From Rhizomucor pusillus (lineage: Eukaryota > Mucoromycota > Mucoromycetes > Mucorales > Lichtheimiaceae): 64,000 bases of DNA. The translations under genes were made by a program, and so were the position numbers. Shown in pieces: positions 34,777 through 44,840 of this stretch; positions within the stretch are counted from its first letter, which is position 1, and each line of letters opens with the position of its first letter. The notes under the pieces are model-generated. The model was not told the DNA's origin. It made no database searches and worked only from the letters and a program-made list of their open reading frames with translations. The stretch is from the NCBI GenBank assembly GCA_900175165.2, contig FWWN02000526.1:1-64000 (forward strand), in the 5' to 3' direction.

Positions 34777-35313
34777 TGGCGCGTGGTGAACCAAGGCTTA
34801 AATAGAAGAAATTCAAACGCGTCTGAGCGCGTTTGGAATCGGGACGCTCTGAAACAAGGATTTTCTCATCATGGTAACAAGTCGCGAGATTACTGTAAAG
34901 CAAAGAATACTGTGAATACTGGTACTTTTACGGTATTTCCTTTTGTAGACCCATGTTTAGCTGCGAAGAGGCGATGAATACGAGAAAATGAAAATGAAAG
35001 AGATCGTGTATCAAATTGATAGAACTTGTTACCATCACCCTTCTACCTCAATCCGTTTTCTCTCAATTGATGATAATAATCGAACATGCCTACCAATAAT
35101 TATTAAATGCTTACACGCATCTTAATATCAAAAAGAAAACAACCAATCGCTAATGCATTTCGTTGTGCTGTACATTTCTCTTCGGCGTACGGATGCTATA
35201 CCTTCCTCCCGGATAATATTCCAGTAAACAAGAATTCGAGCATCTCTTTCATCCTCATTCGACACGAGAAAACGAACGTCTCAATCATTACCGCCCTTCG
35301 CAATTGAGATCAA
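34777..35313. other. Intergenic upstream of DNA2
   Basis: About 540 nt containing the DNA2 promoter and the left edge of the accessory island. Short frames are present but carry no recognisable motifs. No terminal repeat identified. Confidence 0.35.
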
Positions 35314-36755
35314 ATGCGCCTATTCCTTCAGTACCATGCAAATGGTTCGAATATTCGACACCTGAAAGCAGAGAATGGTATATTAAGTTCGAAAGTATTC
35401 GACGATTTGGAGGAAGACGAAAAAGCAGAGACGCGAAAGACAAGAAAAATATAAGGATCAAAAAACTTCAGTAAGTCAAAGTAATTCCTTACTAGAAGAC
35501 TGGATAGTCCAAATAATACATTTTTGTACAGGTTATAGAAGCGATTGACCTCGGAGACGATGACTTGAACCAATGTACGGCGCAAAAGCAAACAGAGGTC
35601 GAACATATAGAATTACTATTTGATGTGATTAATCGAGGAATGTTGGCAGGTAATTGTTACTCGATCATCTATGATACTGTTTGCTGACTTAAGTTAGCTG
35701 ACGTAGAGAAAGATCAAGTCGACGAATCTTCACAAGGGTCTAATATATTGCAAACGAATGTTGATGGACAAGCAAACGATGAGCCCAGCATAACAAGTAA
35801 CAGCGTTCAAGATCTAGATGTCGACGTGCTCGAGAGGATGGAAGGTAATAAGATCGTACCATGGAACTCCCATATACTATACTGTTGATAAGATACTGAA
35901 CTGGAATCTTCTTGCAGATCGATCGAATGCCCTCACTGTCTCGGATCAATGAAGTTACCGCTACAAAAACTTATTGAAGAAGAGCTGAACAAGAAAAGAA
36001 CGATGGATGCGGAATACGAACAAGGGAAAAGCAACGAATAAAGAAAGAAGCTCGTGATCAAGAATCGATTATAGAAAAGATGCGGATCCAGAGGCCGATA
36101 TCTCAGGAAGAGGAAAGGGATTTCTGCCGCATACATGCAATGTACCAGCGATGGATTCCTTTGGGTTAGACTCGAGGTTATCCAAAAGAAATCGATTTCG
36201 AGAAGATACCTCAGCGTTTGCAATGCTTCAAGCCAAGATTGGAAAACATAATACAGAAAAGACGATCAACCAGGTATAGGCTTATATCCTTGCAAGCCCA
36301 TGCAGAACTGAAGAGGAATGCCAATAAGCCTACGATGATGATTAATCGTTTCGAGAGACATCTGGTAAGTAGCTCGCAAGTCGCATTTATGTTGGTGCTT
36401 CAATCTCTTAAATTTTAATTAATTAATCAGTCTGGATATTACGGCATGCGTGGTTTATCAGTAATATATATAGCACTTGCTGGCATGTTTCTCTGTACAG
36501 AGGATCCGGTTCTCACTCATGCAGCTTCTAAGCCGCAGATGACTCCTACTATTTCTTCAAGAAGTCCTGGTTCCTGAGGCTGCTTGCCTTTTGATTCAAG
36601 AAGATTTAGAGCAGAGCAATGGACATTCAGTCGACATTGAGGAAGCGTATAGAGTTTTGGAAGAGAGTCGAGAATATGGATCGTACACCCTGCTAAATAG
36701 AAATTTTTTGTATGTTCTGACCCTTTTCCTTTCTAGAAAAGAAAAAGCAAAATAG
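35314..36755 (+). pseudogene. RTC4-like domain gene, disrupted
   Basis: RTC4-like domains occur in yeast Rtc4 (restriction of telomere capping) and in expanded fungal families. The N-terminal part reads as spliced acidic, low-complexity sequence (EAIDLGDDDLNQ, LQTNVDGQANDEPSITS) and a CPHCLGSMKLPLQKLIEEEL segment. The domain core then reads EERDFCRIHAMYQRWIPLG, an in-frame TAG at 36167-36169, GYPKEIDFEKIPQRLQCF, KPTMMINRFERHL, an intron, SGYYGMRGLS and EVLVPEAACLLIQEDLEQSN. The FC..H, GYP..IDF..LPQR, GYYG..G and VLVPEA blocks are the family signature. Besides the stop, a 1-nt frameshift lies near 36024 and another near 36555. The gene is therefore probably dead. Family assignment is by motif memory and is moderately sure. 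Confidence 0.6.
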
Positions 36756-37125
36756 TTTTTTTTATTGTCTGCATGTTCTGAACTGGCTGAATGGTACAAC
36801 TTTAATTCTGAAGTGGCTGTCCGTAGACCTGCCGTTATTTTTTGAAGAATACATGCAGATTATTGCGGTAAAAATTCTTTATCTTTGACCGAATGAACTC
36901 ATATATTGGGCGCAGTACTTTGCGCGTATTTGAGCTGATCAGATTTGGTATGCTTACATTATGCAGATCAAGTGAATCATTGTCCTCTTAAATCTTTCAT
37001 TATGCAGAACGATGTGTCTCACAATGAAAACTCTGGGTAGGACAAGCGATGTAAAGGTCGTATTATATCAAATGTCGATATTATGTACTCTCTTTCTAGT
37101 TTCTCAAGTTTTTCAACCCAACGCA
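36756..37125. other. Intergenic within the accessory island
   Basis: 370 AT-rich nt between two damaged plus-strand genes. Nothing recognised apart from possible promoter sequence for the next gene. Confidence 0.3.
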
Positions 37126-38396
37126 ATGGCACCAACACTACGCAGTGGCAAGCGATTACGGTCGCCAACACCTCCAGCTGCATCGACTAGCAGAACACCA
37201 AGACGAAGGCGCATGTCAGTCTCTGAGGAAACTTTGGAAGAGACAAGCGGTGAACCTACGGGTATAAGCGGTGAATCATCGGAAATATCTAGCCAGGCAT
37301 CCTAAATGAGCGGTGAACCTATGCAGATCAGCCAACCCTCGGAGCAGGCACCAGAAACTGAGGAAGCAGCACAACCGGAAGCTCAGGAGGAAAATGACCT
37401 CGAAGATCCGGACGAAACCGACTATGAAACAGAAGACGGAGATGAAGAGAACATGGAATTAGAACTCGAAGAAGAGGAAGAAGAAGAAGATATTGATGAA
37501 CAAGTCGTTGAAGATGTGGTTGCGCAGATAGAAGAGATTCAAGAACCCAGAGAACAAAACCGGCGAGCATTGAGTCGTCTCCTGGACGATCATGTGACCC
37601 AATGCGATACTTCCTTGGAGTGTTCACCGGTGACGGAATCAATCGCAGGAGCGGTGTAAATGGTCTGGGCTTCCGATCAACAATGTTTATAGAACTGCAT
37701 CTGCTTCTTCGACGCTATGGTCTCATAACACCAAGATTAAGGTAATGGTATAGACAGTCTATCATGCAATTTAACATGATATTAAATATCCTTTCCTCTA
37801 CTGGAAGGCATGCCTGTAATATTAATGGCCCTTTGAATGTCTCGACTATAGATGAACCAGATGACTCCTCCCAGCAACGCGCCGCCATATTTTTCGGATA
37901 CGTGATCACGCACTGGAAAAAATCTGTAAAGTGAAAGATTCTACTCCTGATCGAATCGCCAACTTCCTACCTGCAGACAACCCTCAGGCACGGACTGATT
38001 TTCTCATACTTTTTGTGTTCGGCTTGCTAGTGAGCGATGGCCATGTCTCTTGGACGTATTGCAGTACGCCAGATAACGTATGTGTTCGCTACGACGGTTT
38101 TCGGCTTGCAGCTCGAGATCGATATATCATGCCATGGCTACTGGATCGATTACGAGAGCAGGACTGTATGATACTGCATATATACATTCGACGCGATGGA
38201 TTGTCAAGGCTTAAGTAGGCACAACCCAAAAGAATAGCGATTTGCTGAGACACGGTCTCCAATTAATGGAGCAGCACGGCATCCCTTTGGACGGGAAACT
38301 CCAGTTTCTCCGTTTCTCCGTTATCTCCTGCACAATGAACGTATTGTCACGGACACTGTTATGCAGCCCAAACGTTTTCGTTTCATCAATATCTGA
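37126..38396 (+). pseudogene. Gene with two LAGLIDADG-like motifs and acidic N-terminus, disrupted
   Basis: The ATG at 37126 opens a basic Pro/Ser/Arg-rich segment (MAPTLRSGKRLRS) and a very acidic Glu/Asp run (about 37360-37500). After a frame change near 37600 comes MRYFLGVFTGDGINRRSG followed by FRSTMFIELHLLLRRYGLIT, then an intron-like gap and LFVFGLLVSDGHVSWTYC followed by FRLAARDRYIMPWLLDRL. Each block has a hydrophobic helix ending GDG or SDG, beta-strand-like sequence and a helix with a charged start, the layout of one LAGLIDADG homing-endonuclease half. A later segment reads HGLQLMEQHGIPLDGKLQFL, then RYLLHNERIVTDTVMQ and KRFRFINI. Damage: TAA at 37303-37305, frameshift near 37600, and an 8-bp tandem duplication (TTTCTCCG twice, 38305-38320). 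The nuclease call is inference. Confidence 0.45.
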
Positions 38397-38411
38397 GAGA
38401 AAACATTAATG

Positions 38412-39080
38412 ATGATCTATCGTGCGTCATTGCCCAGTAAGTTACATGTTGGACTTGAACAGTCCAGGCAGGCAGGCAAATATTAATACTTTATTCTTCC
38501 TGCGCCAGGGATTTTTATGAACTCAACCTGTCTTTGCTCAACAATTTACTGGAGTCTGTGGGATTTCCTAGACTTGAAAGTTCCTACGACTTTAACGTTA
38601 GGGGATTTATCGGCCGAGTCAATTCATTGGACCGCGCAAATGCCACAGAACCCCAGAGGCTTTTGATAGACTATATGGCAACATGTCGGCAGCGTCGATC
38701 TGATCAAGAAGTTTTAGACTTTCGGTATCGACAGGTATGTGGTCACTAGATACATATAATGATTTGCGTATGTAATATAGCTAACCGCTCTGTTGATAAA
38801 AGCCATTTATCCATTGCCGACATTGCCCCCAAAGATTTTTCACCAAGCGTTTCAGATACAAGAACCACATGGGAGCTCACCATGAGGTAAACTATCTTTG
38901 CTAAGGAAAAGATTTACAAGGATTTGCTACTATTTTTCATTAATAAATAAACAGATGCGCCCATTCGTTTGCAATGAAAATGAATGTACCGAGGGTTTAG
39001 ATATAAATCTCAATTGTTCACCCACAAGCAAGTTTTCATCGAATGGAAATAGTAAGAAACGCAAGCCTAATGGAAACTAA
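38412..39080 (+). CDS. C2H2 zinc-finger protein, possibly the 3' part of the preceding gene
   Basis: Four exons with clean GT-AG borders: MIYRASLP joined to RDFYELNLSLLNNLLESVGF, continuing LLIDYMATCRQRRSDQE, then PFIHCRHCPQRFFTKRFRYK with NHMGAHHE (a C2H2 finger, C-x2-C-x13-H-x3-H), then MRPFVCNENECTEGLD and a Lys/Asn/Ser-rich end. No stop interrupts the splice chain. The start is 16 nt after the stop of the LAGLIDADG-like reading, so this may be the remaining exons of one larger gene whose first half has decayed. Function unknown; DNA binding is plausible. The family was not recognised. Confidence 0.45.
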
Positions 39081-39097
39081 ACCGACTTTGTATGGAT

Positions 39098-39250
39098 ATT
39101 CTATACACCTTCCACAACTCTGGCGATTAGGTCACCAGATGGGAGGCTTCGCCTTTTTGGATAGCAATGTCGTGACTGGTATATGAAACGTGTCTTTTGG
39201 GACACTTATCGCCGCGGCCAGTCGACAAGACAGGCAGACCTATGTAGTAT
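39098..39250 (-). pseudogene. Pyruvate carboxylase 3'-end fragment, most diverged copy
   Basis: The plus-strand sequence around 39098-39170 aligns with the biotinyl-domain end of pyruvate carboxylase (44850-44930) and with the second fragment (40110-40180): shared blocks GGTCACCAGA and CTTTTTGGATAG, with about 24 of 31 positions alike by eye at 39098-39138. The minus-strand reading retains a worn IAIQKGE...HLV resembling [14 protein letters not shown]. It lacks the biotin motif and is clearly dead. Confidence 0.5.
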
Positions 39251-40098
39251 TGGACATGATAGCTATAGACACACATCCAGGAGGTAATTTGATCTTCGTT
39301 TAGTCTCGATGATGCTTGTGCTCTTATAGTTTTGAGAACACCCTTATCTATGGACAAGACAAGAGATACTGAGCAAAATATAAAAAAAGTTATTCGTCCT
39401 CCAGAGATGGATAAGCTATGTTGCGATGTTGGAGTACGCTGGAGTTAAAATGAAAGCGGAAGATAAACCTCTACGAGAATCGCAGCGCCTTCTTTGTGGA
39501 GTTTTGTTTCCGTTTCAAACAAGTTACTCTCTCGAAGAACTTTGCATAAGCGTTCAAGCATGATAGCGTTATTCGATATGTCCACGGAAAACTGGGATAT
39601 TTGCCAGTGGCTCGTTTCCATATTTTCTGACATGGAGAAGCACCGCCAACCAGCTTGACATATACAGCAGAGCAAAATCATCACTCGGGTGAATTCGGTT
39701 ATCTAGAAAGGGATTTCTCCAAAAGTACTCTGCACTGCCCTTGCTACATAGGATGCAGACTTGAATGTTGTTAAAGCTGGCTTTATATACTTGGTAATGA
39801 TTGGATGCTTGTACTCGATTCCACGAACCAGATCCATGTCGATGTCCATCTTCTTTTCTTCGTGCCTATCTGGTTAAGATCGTCTGGAAACCAAGTGAGT
39901 CGAGACGTGCATAGATGTGCCAAAACGCTCGATCTATGCGAAATTGAACTTGCATGAACGATGGTGCAACATCTCCTTTTTTAGGCTCGACCTAGTCTCG
40001 TAGCGTCGCAGAAAATGAATTTTATTCGATCTGTTTTGCATGTATGTGCCGAGATATATGTATATCATCATTTATTTTCCCAAAAGTATCTACATTAT
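39251..40098 (-). other. Spacer with possible unrecognised coding remnant
   Basis: On the minus strand about 39445-39860 reads as protein-like sequence, for example DLVRGIEYKHPIITKYIKPA, SDDFALLYMSSWLAVLLHV and ISNNAIMLERLCKVLRESN, but in frames separated by stops. I do not recognise a family. The last 30 nt (about 40068-40098) match the 3' UTR of pyruvate carboxylase next to the duplicated fragment. Confidence 0.25.
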
Positions 40099-40332
40099 TT
40101 AAGCATCTTTTACAATTCTCGCGACAAGGTCACCAGAGGATAAGGAGTCACCTTCTTGGATAGGTACGTGCTCTACACGACCGGCCACAGGTGCAGTCAC
40201 TACGGTTTCCATCTTCATGACGCTCAATACACAGACGGGTTCGCCAGTCTTCAAGTGTGCGCCGGGCTTGGCACGGACTTCAATGACAACGCCAGACATG
40301 CTCAGTTTTTCCCGCCTGTCTGGGGAAGGCAA
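40099..40332 (-). CDS. Biotinyl-domain-only reading frame, duplicate of the pyruvate carboxylase 3' end
   Basis: A 77-residue frame. From the Met at 40299 it matches the last 66 residues of the intact pyruvate carboxylase at 44841 with four differences (Thr/Ala, Glu/Asp, Val/Ala, Ile/Leu). The biotin-accepting motif reads VMKMETVV instead of [12 protein letters not shown] occurs naturally in acetyl-CoA carboxylases, so the Lys should remain biotinylatable. By eye about 18 codons differ synonymously, so the divergence occurred under protein-level constraint. Homology stops sharply at the Met, preceded by 11 unrelated codons (MPSPDRREKLS). It may be a remnant of a formerly complete paralogue or an expressed carrier domain. 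No upstream carboxylase domains are seen. Confidence 0.5.
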   Translation of the reverse strand: MPSPDRREKLSMSGVVIEVRAKPGAHLKTGEPVCVLSVMKMETVVTAPVAGRVEHVPIQEGDSLSSGDLVARIVKDA

Positions 40333-40419
40333 TGCAAGGCGAGGGCTGTGACGATTGACGCGATAGAAGCAGGATTACGAAAGGTCCTTTCAAAGTTATA
40401 TGGGCACTAGTTATTCTAA

Positions 40420-41727
40420 TTTTATTCCCTTGTTCTGGTTGCAAGCAATCATTTTTCAATCTAGTTCTATCATATCCATATCACGTATAGCATAGTTTAG
40501 GGAAAGAACGTTCTTTCAAAGCTGTTAGCTAAATGCACTTGTCGCTCATATCCGCGATATCGTTTAATCTACTAAAGAGATGTATAGTAGGCGTTATTCG
40601 TCGTTAAGCGCCAGCATTCCCTGTAATCAGTGATTTCGCTGCCAGAATTGTAAAAAACGCATACATAATTTCCATAAAACCTTTTCTGCTCGATTAAGAA
40701 CTTGTAACAAAATCACAAAGAGTGTATATAGCAAGTTTATACAAATAAAACTGGGAACACTTTGGTATACATCTATGATCCCTTAAAAGACTCTTGCATC
40801 AAAACTCTAAAGTTTTTGTTGTTCTTGACGCCCGATCGCTACCCTGTACACGCATGACAGCGTTGGTGAGATCTGTCTTGCTTGAATATGATGTCGCACC
40901 CTAACCCATTGCGTTACATGAAGACTATAGTTCTAACACCAATGACTCTCTCAGTATGAAAATCATTTCCTCCTATCGAATCTCCAGCTTCGCAGAAATC
41001 TATATCATCCCTCAGCATAACATCAATATTCAGCTGTAGCTTTCCTAGAGGCATACCTCTCACCAGCAGGTCTTCATCTAATTTCTTCCTTGTGGTGAGT
41101 AGGAAATTAGGCTTGCCTGCCAAGTTTCAGCAATATAGTCGGTCATCTTTCATTATAATGAACTGGTGGATATACTCCACTTGAGTTGCTCAGTCGCTAA
41201 GTCATAACCAAGAACGTTCCACACTGAATCCTTGCTTTCATTCTTTCAGGCTAGTTATGTAGATCTACAAATTAATTTGGGTCAGTTCCGAGGTCATCAA
41301 ATCATTTGATCTACAGTCTACCTAACCTTGATCGGTCAGACATGGGATGAGTTTGATTCCTGCATAAAAATGTGCCAGCTTAGCCAGAGGTGAACGTAAG
41401 CGAATTATACCACTAAAAGCCAGTCTAGAGCAAGCGTTTAGCCATTGCGCAAGTAAGCTAATTTTGATAGCATTCAAATCTACAGATATATAGCGATTGC
41501 AGTACATAGCGACTACTAGACGGATATTCGAGGGTTAACAACTAAGTGTACCAGATAAAAGATGCGCTTTAGTAGCTGAAAATGGAAAGTGTATGGTGTT
41601 TTCTTCAAAATATGATGATGGAATAACAGGTTTCGCGGAAAGTGGTATTGTGTGGCCCTTTTTTTTTTTCTTTTGTAAAAGCTGGAGATGCGCTGTACCT
41701 TCTTCCTTCCTTTTATCAATTCGCGTA
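40420..41727. other. AT-rich region of the accessory island
   Basis: About 1.3 kb without a gene I can support. A minus-strand frame at 40914-41123 (LLVRGMPLGKLQLNIDVMLR) reads as plausible protein, but the reading is cut by a TGA just upstream and no family is recognised. It may be a gene fragment. Confidence 0.3.
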
Positions 41728-43564
41728 ATGGACAGTGCAATGTCGTCTAACGCTGTTTCAGCACCGCAAGCGCAGAAGCAGGTAAATGAAGCTAATAGCG
41801 AGTATTGACGAAAGTATAGCTCACCCCGTGATAGAAAATAACCAAAAACATTCTATACTGAGGCGGATAACAAGAAGATAATCGAAATGAATGCGCAACT
41901 GGCGAGTAAGCCAGGAAAATGGAAAAACATTTGCGACGCTGGGGGGTAGCCCGAAGGCGGTACGAAATCATGACCAGAAGTTGCAAAATAATATAAGATA
42001 TCAAGTTGGAGAAGATGGGAAGCTGGTGTATGTAGCCGAAGAGCTATTGAGGAATCTTCCTCAACATCAAAGAAGAGAAAAGTCGTAAAGTCTGTAAGAA
42101 AAACAACAAACTGAGAGCGTCTATCAGTATACGCATAACCGACATATCTTTAGGGACAGTTACATGAGTACACAGGGGAAGATAGAATGCAGATAGCAAA
42201 GATGAAGGCAGCTGGTCTAACGTATGAAGAAATGGGCGAAAAGCTGAGCCGTACACCGGGTTCAATCAGAAGTTATTATCACCGTGTCATGAAACCCGAC
42301 CCAAAGTAGGCATTAGACAAGTTTGCAGACACAGAGGTGAACTCAGGTCGAACATCATAGGAAGGGATGAATTGACTGAACGATACTTGGTGCTTAGCTT
42401 GCTGACATAAAAAATTCTGGACAGAAGCGTAGACGTGCTCTGTACTCGAATCTCAGCACTCAGAGACGCACCTGACAACTTTAAAATCTGTTATAACTGC
42501 CTCCAATGCCTGCCATTCACCAGCTTCACCGTAAAAGATGGAAAGAGGCAACGCTGCAGAGAAATGCAAAAAAGGGGTAACAATAGCAACGAAAATGACC
42601 ACTCAATTGATATTTGGCGATGATTTGACTAATAGTTTTTCTATATGGTGTAGTACGACACGAAAAAAAGAGGAGACGTACCTGAAGTGTTGCAGCAGAT
42701 GGCTTATGCGGCAAGACGTCCTGACCGAGAACGTGGTGATGAGTTTGCATCCATAGCAGATGTAACAGAGCTAGTACTGAAGGCGTATGAACGATTGCAA
42801 GCAGATGAAAGAAGATGTGTGTACTGCCGACGGCAAGTGGTCCTGAAAACAAACAATTGGAGTGGATGCCAGGCTTGGCTAGACCACATGTACCCGGACC
42901 GTCCAACACACGACGAGCAACAGCATCTGCATATTATCTGCAGATTCTGTAACCAGTAGGTCAATCGTAATCCAGTCTCCTTTGCTTTCAGCCAGTAGTA
43001 GGATATGCTGTACTGAAACAGAAATGCTATAGAGCCAAGCACGATGGAACTCCAGAGGAATTGAGCAATTCCTCAGGGACATCCAGACGCCGCCAATATT
43101 AGAGGGAGTTGGACAGCTCAGCGAGGAGGACAAAAAAGCTCTTAGAGTGAATTGGAAAGCACTTAAATTCAGCGATACCAAACATCATGCTCAGCAGGCA
43201 GAAAGGCATGGTCAAACGGTGAGTCACTATTGAAAAGAAGTATTTAGCTCAAAGCATACTAAACATACATACATATATCTATATAGATAATCGGTACCAC
43301 GGCATCGTTCGAGGAATATTGGAAAGTGCCATGGAAAACGGTCTTACTGACAAATACACCCAGTCACGAGGAGCGTGGGTGCCTGGCAACAAGTATCACC
43401 TTTTTTCCTTCAATCGATTGAAGGGTGTTGCGAACAATGCGCGATGTGTACACTCAGTTGACAACCTGGAAGTAATGCTTTTACCGCTAAATTACGCTTT
43501 GGCTGACATGGACAAGAAAGAACTAGAAGAATGGTTACTTGCAATCAAAACAAGAAATGACTAG
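41728..43564 (+). pseudogene. Myb/SANT-like plus HNH-like zinc cluster gene, integrity uncertain
   Basis: The ATG at 41728 starts MDSAMSSNAVSAPQAQKQ, then an intron. A first Myb/SANT-like unit reads FYTEADNKKIIEMNAQLASK, then, after a 1-nt frame change near 41930, FATLGGSPKAVRNHDQKL. A second unit is EDRMQIAKMKAAGLTYEEMG followed by KLSRTPGSIRSYYHRVM. Next comes a Cys pair with FKICYNCLQCLPFTSF, a further block RRCVYCRRQVVLKTNNW, and AWLDHMYPDRPTHD with LHIICRFCN, an HNH-type arrangement of zinc Cys pairs around a D-H motif. The C-terminus (YHGIVRGILESAMENG, GNKYHLFSFNRLKGVANNAR) is unknown. I could not thread all exons into one frame: the junction near 42955-43020 fails. It could be a dead mobile-element gene or have unusual splicing. 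Confidence 0.45.
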
Positions 43565-44213
43565 TAAAGTAAATCTAGTATGCGCATTGCGACCCTGTAA
43601 CGAACCCGTCACAGTTGTTCTGCTATCAAATTAACCATCGAGGCACTCTCCTTGCTTACCTTAGCCAGTGAGGGTAGACTTTAGATGCATTATACTCGGC
43701 TGTCCTAGCGATGATGATATCTTTTGAAGATGCATTTGCCTTGTCTATAACATGCAGCGCAAGACGGGTTTCCATGGATGATGCTGCATCCCTAGCTATA
43801 GGACAGAAGAACCATCGAGACCAAAGCAGGTCAAAGCATTCTTGGTTATGTATTTTCCGCTAACTGATCATCGCCGAATTTTTGACTGACTTTTTGGGCA
43901 AAAGACGACCGATCATTGGGCAAATGCCAGCCACGAGTGTACTGTACGTACAAGAACCAAATTCAGAAGCCAGGGAGGAGCTAACCAACAACCAATGCTC
44001 GGCCTTTAAAGCCTTTCTTTTATTGCTGGCTCACGAGTATTGAACTGACCAATGATGTTGGCTTCTTTCAAAGCGTAAGTTCAAGCCGTCGGCTATAGCA
44101 GTTGGAAAAGCTAGAAATTTGTAGACAACACCAGTCATTTGACAGCCGAGAACTAACCTCTGATGTCTGCGCTTCTGCTGTACTGGATTTGATGTCGTCT
44201 TATAATGTTCAGC
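43565..44213 (-). other. Possible coding remnant, unknown
   Basis: Minus-strand readings such as ETRLALHVIDKANASSKDII (about 43690-43790) and EDATSVSGKSVAEHYKTTSN (about 44190-44245) look protein-like but lie in short, separate frames without family motifs. The second overlaps the repeat at 44214-44317. Treated as decayed sequence. Confidence 0.25.
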
Positions 44214-44317
44214 TACACTCTTTCCGGAAACTGATGTCGCATCTTCTAAAATTTTAAAATACAATTTATACAGAAAAACGACATCTCAATACGACATTAA
44301 TTCTTGGAAAAAGTGTA
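44214..44317. repeat. MITE-like inverted-repeat element, copy 2
   Basis: A 104-nt element starting TACACTCTTTCC and ending GGAAAAAGTGTA, with terminal inverted repeats of about 26 nt. It aligns along its full length with the reverse complement of the element at 2559-2660. The last 26 nt differ from copy 1 at only two positions, and the AT-rich core (ATACAATTTATACAG) is also shared. Ends carry TA. No open frame. Two independent copies define it as a dispersed repeat rather than a chance hairpin. Confidence 0.8.
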
Positions 44318-44840
44318 CCTCTTGCTGAGCAAGGAAGTCGCACAGATCTATGCATGAATGATGGTGTGACACAAGCTCGGAAGCTGACAGTTTTCTTTTG
44401 GGCTCCCACCTATTCGGCATTATTACAGAGGCTGCGTGCCGTGTCGCACTGCAAATAGGAATTTAGTCTTTGCGATCGTCTTCTGTCTACAAAAAATCAT
44501 TAGACGATTTTGGATGACACTTTTTAAGGTGTAGTCATATACAATATAATGAATGTGTGGCGATGAAAAATTGCAAATATTCTCCGGAGTTTTGATTGGA
44601 CCATGCGAGAAAGACACCTACAAGGAAGATTGGAAGGTCCCATATGTTTGTGAATAAAGTGCCCTGAATAAGGACGGCAACGTTTGAATACACGTTGACG
44701 TGATAAAGCCTGTCACCGATATAATGTTATCTGTGCTGTTCTCGAACATTGCATTTTTTCATGGACTTTTCAGTCGAAACAGAACTGTGCAGTATTATGT
44801 TCTATTTTCACTTATTTTTTCAGAAAGGTATCTACAATAT
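44318..44840. other. Right edge of the accessory island, 3' of pyruvate carboxylase
   Basis: 523 nt. The last 25 nt are the presumptive 3' UTR of pyruvate carboxylase, shared in part with the duplicated fragment near 40072. Otherwise nothing recognised. Confidence 0.35.

Noticed and set aside
44031..44264. Minus-strand frame of 77 codons as a gene
   Set aside because: It overlaps the inverted-repeat element and has no recognisable family; kept only as a possible remnant.
34777..44840. LTR or LINE retrotransposon in the island
   Set aside because: No reverse transcriptase motif, protease, integrase or long terminal repeats were seen.
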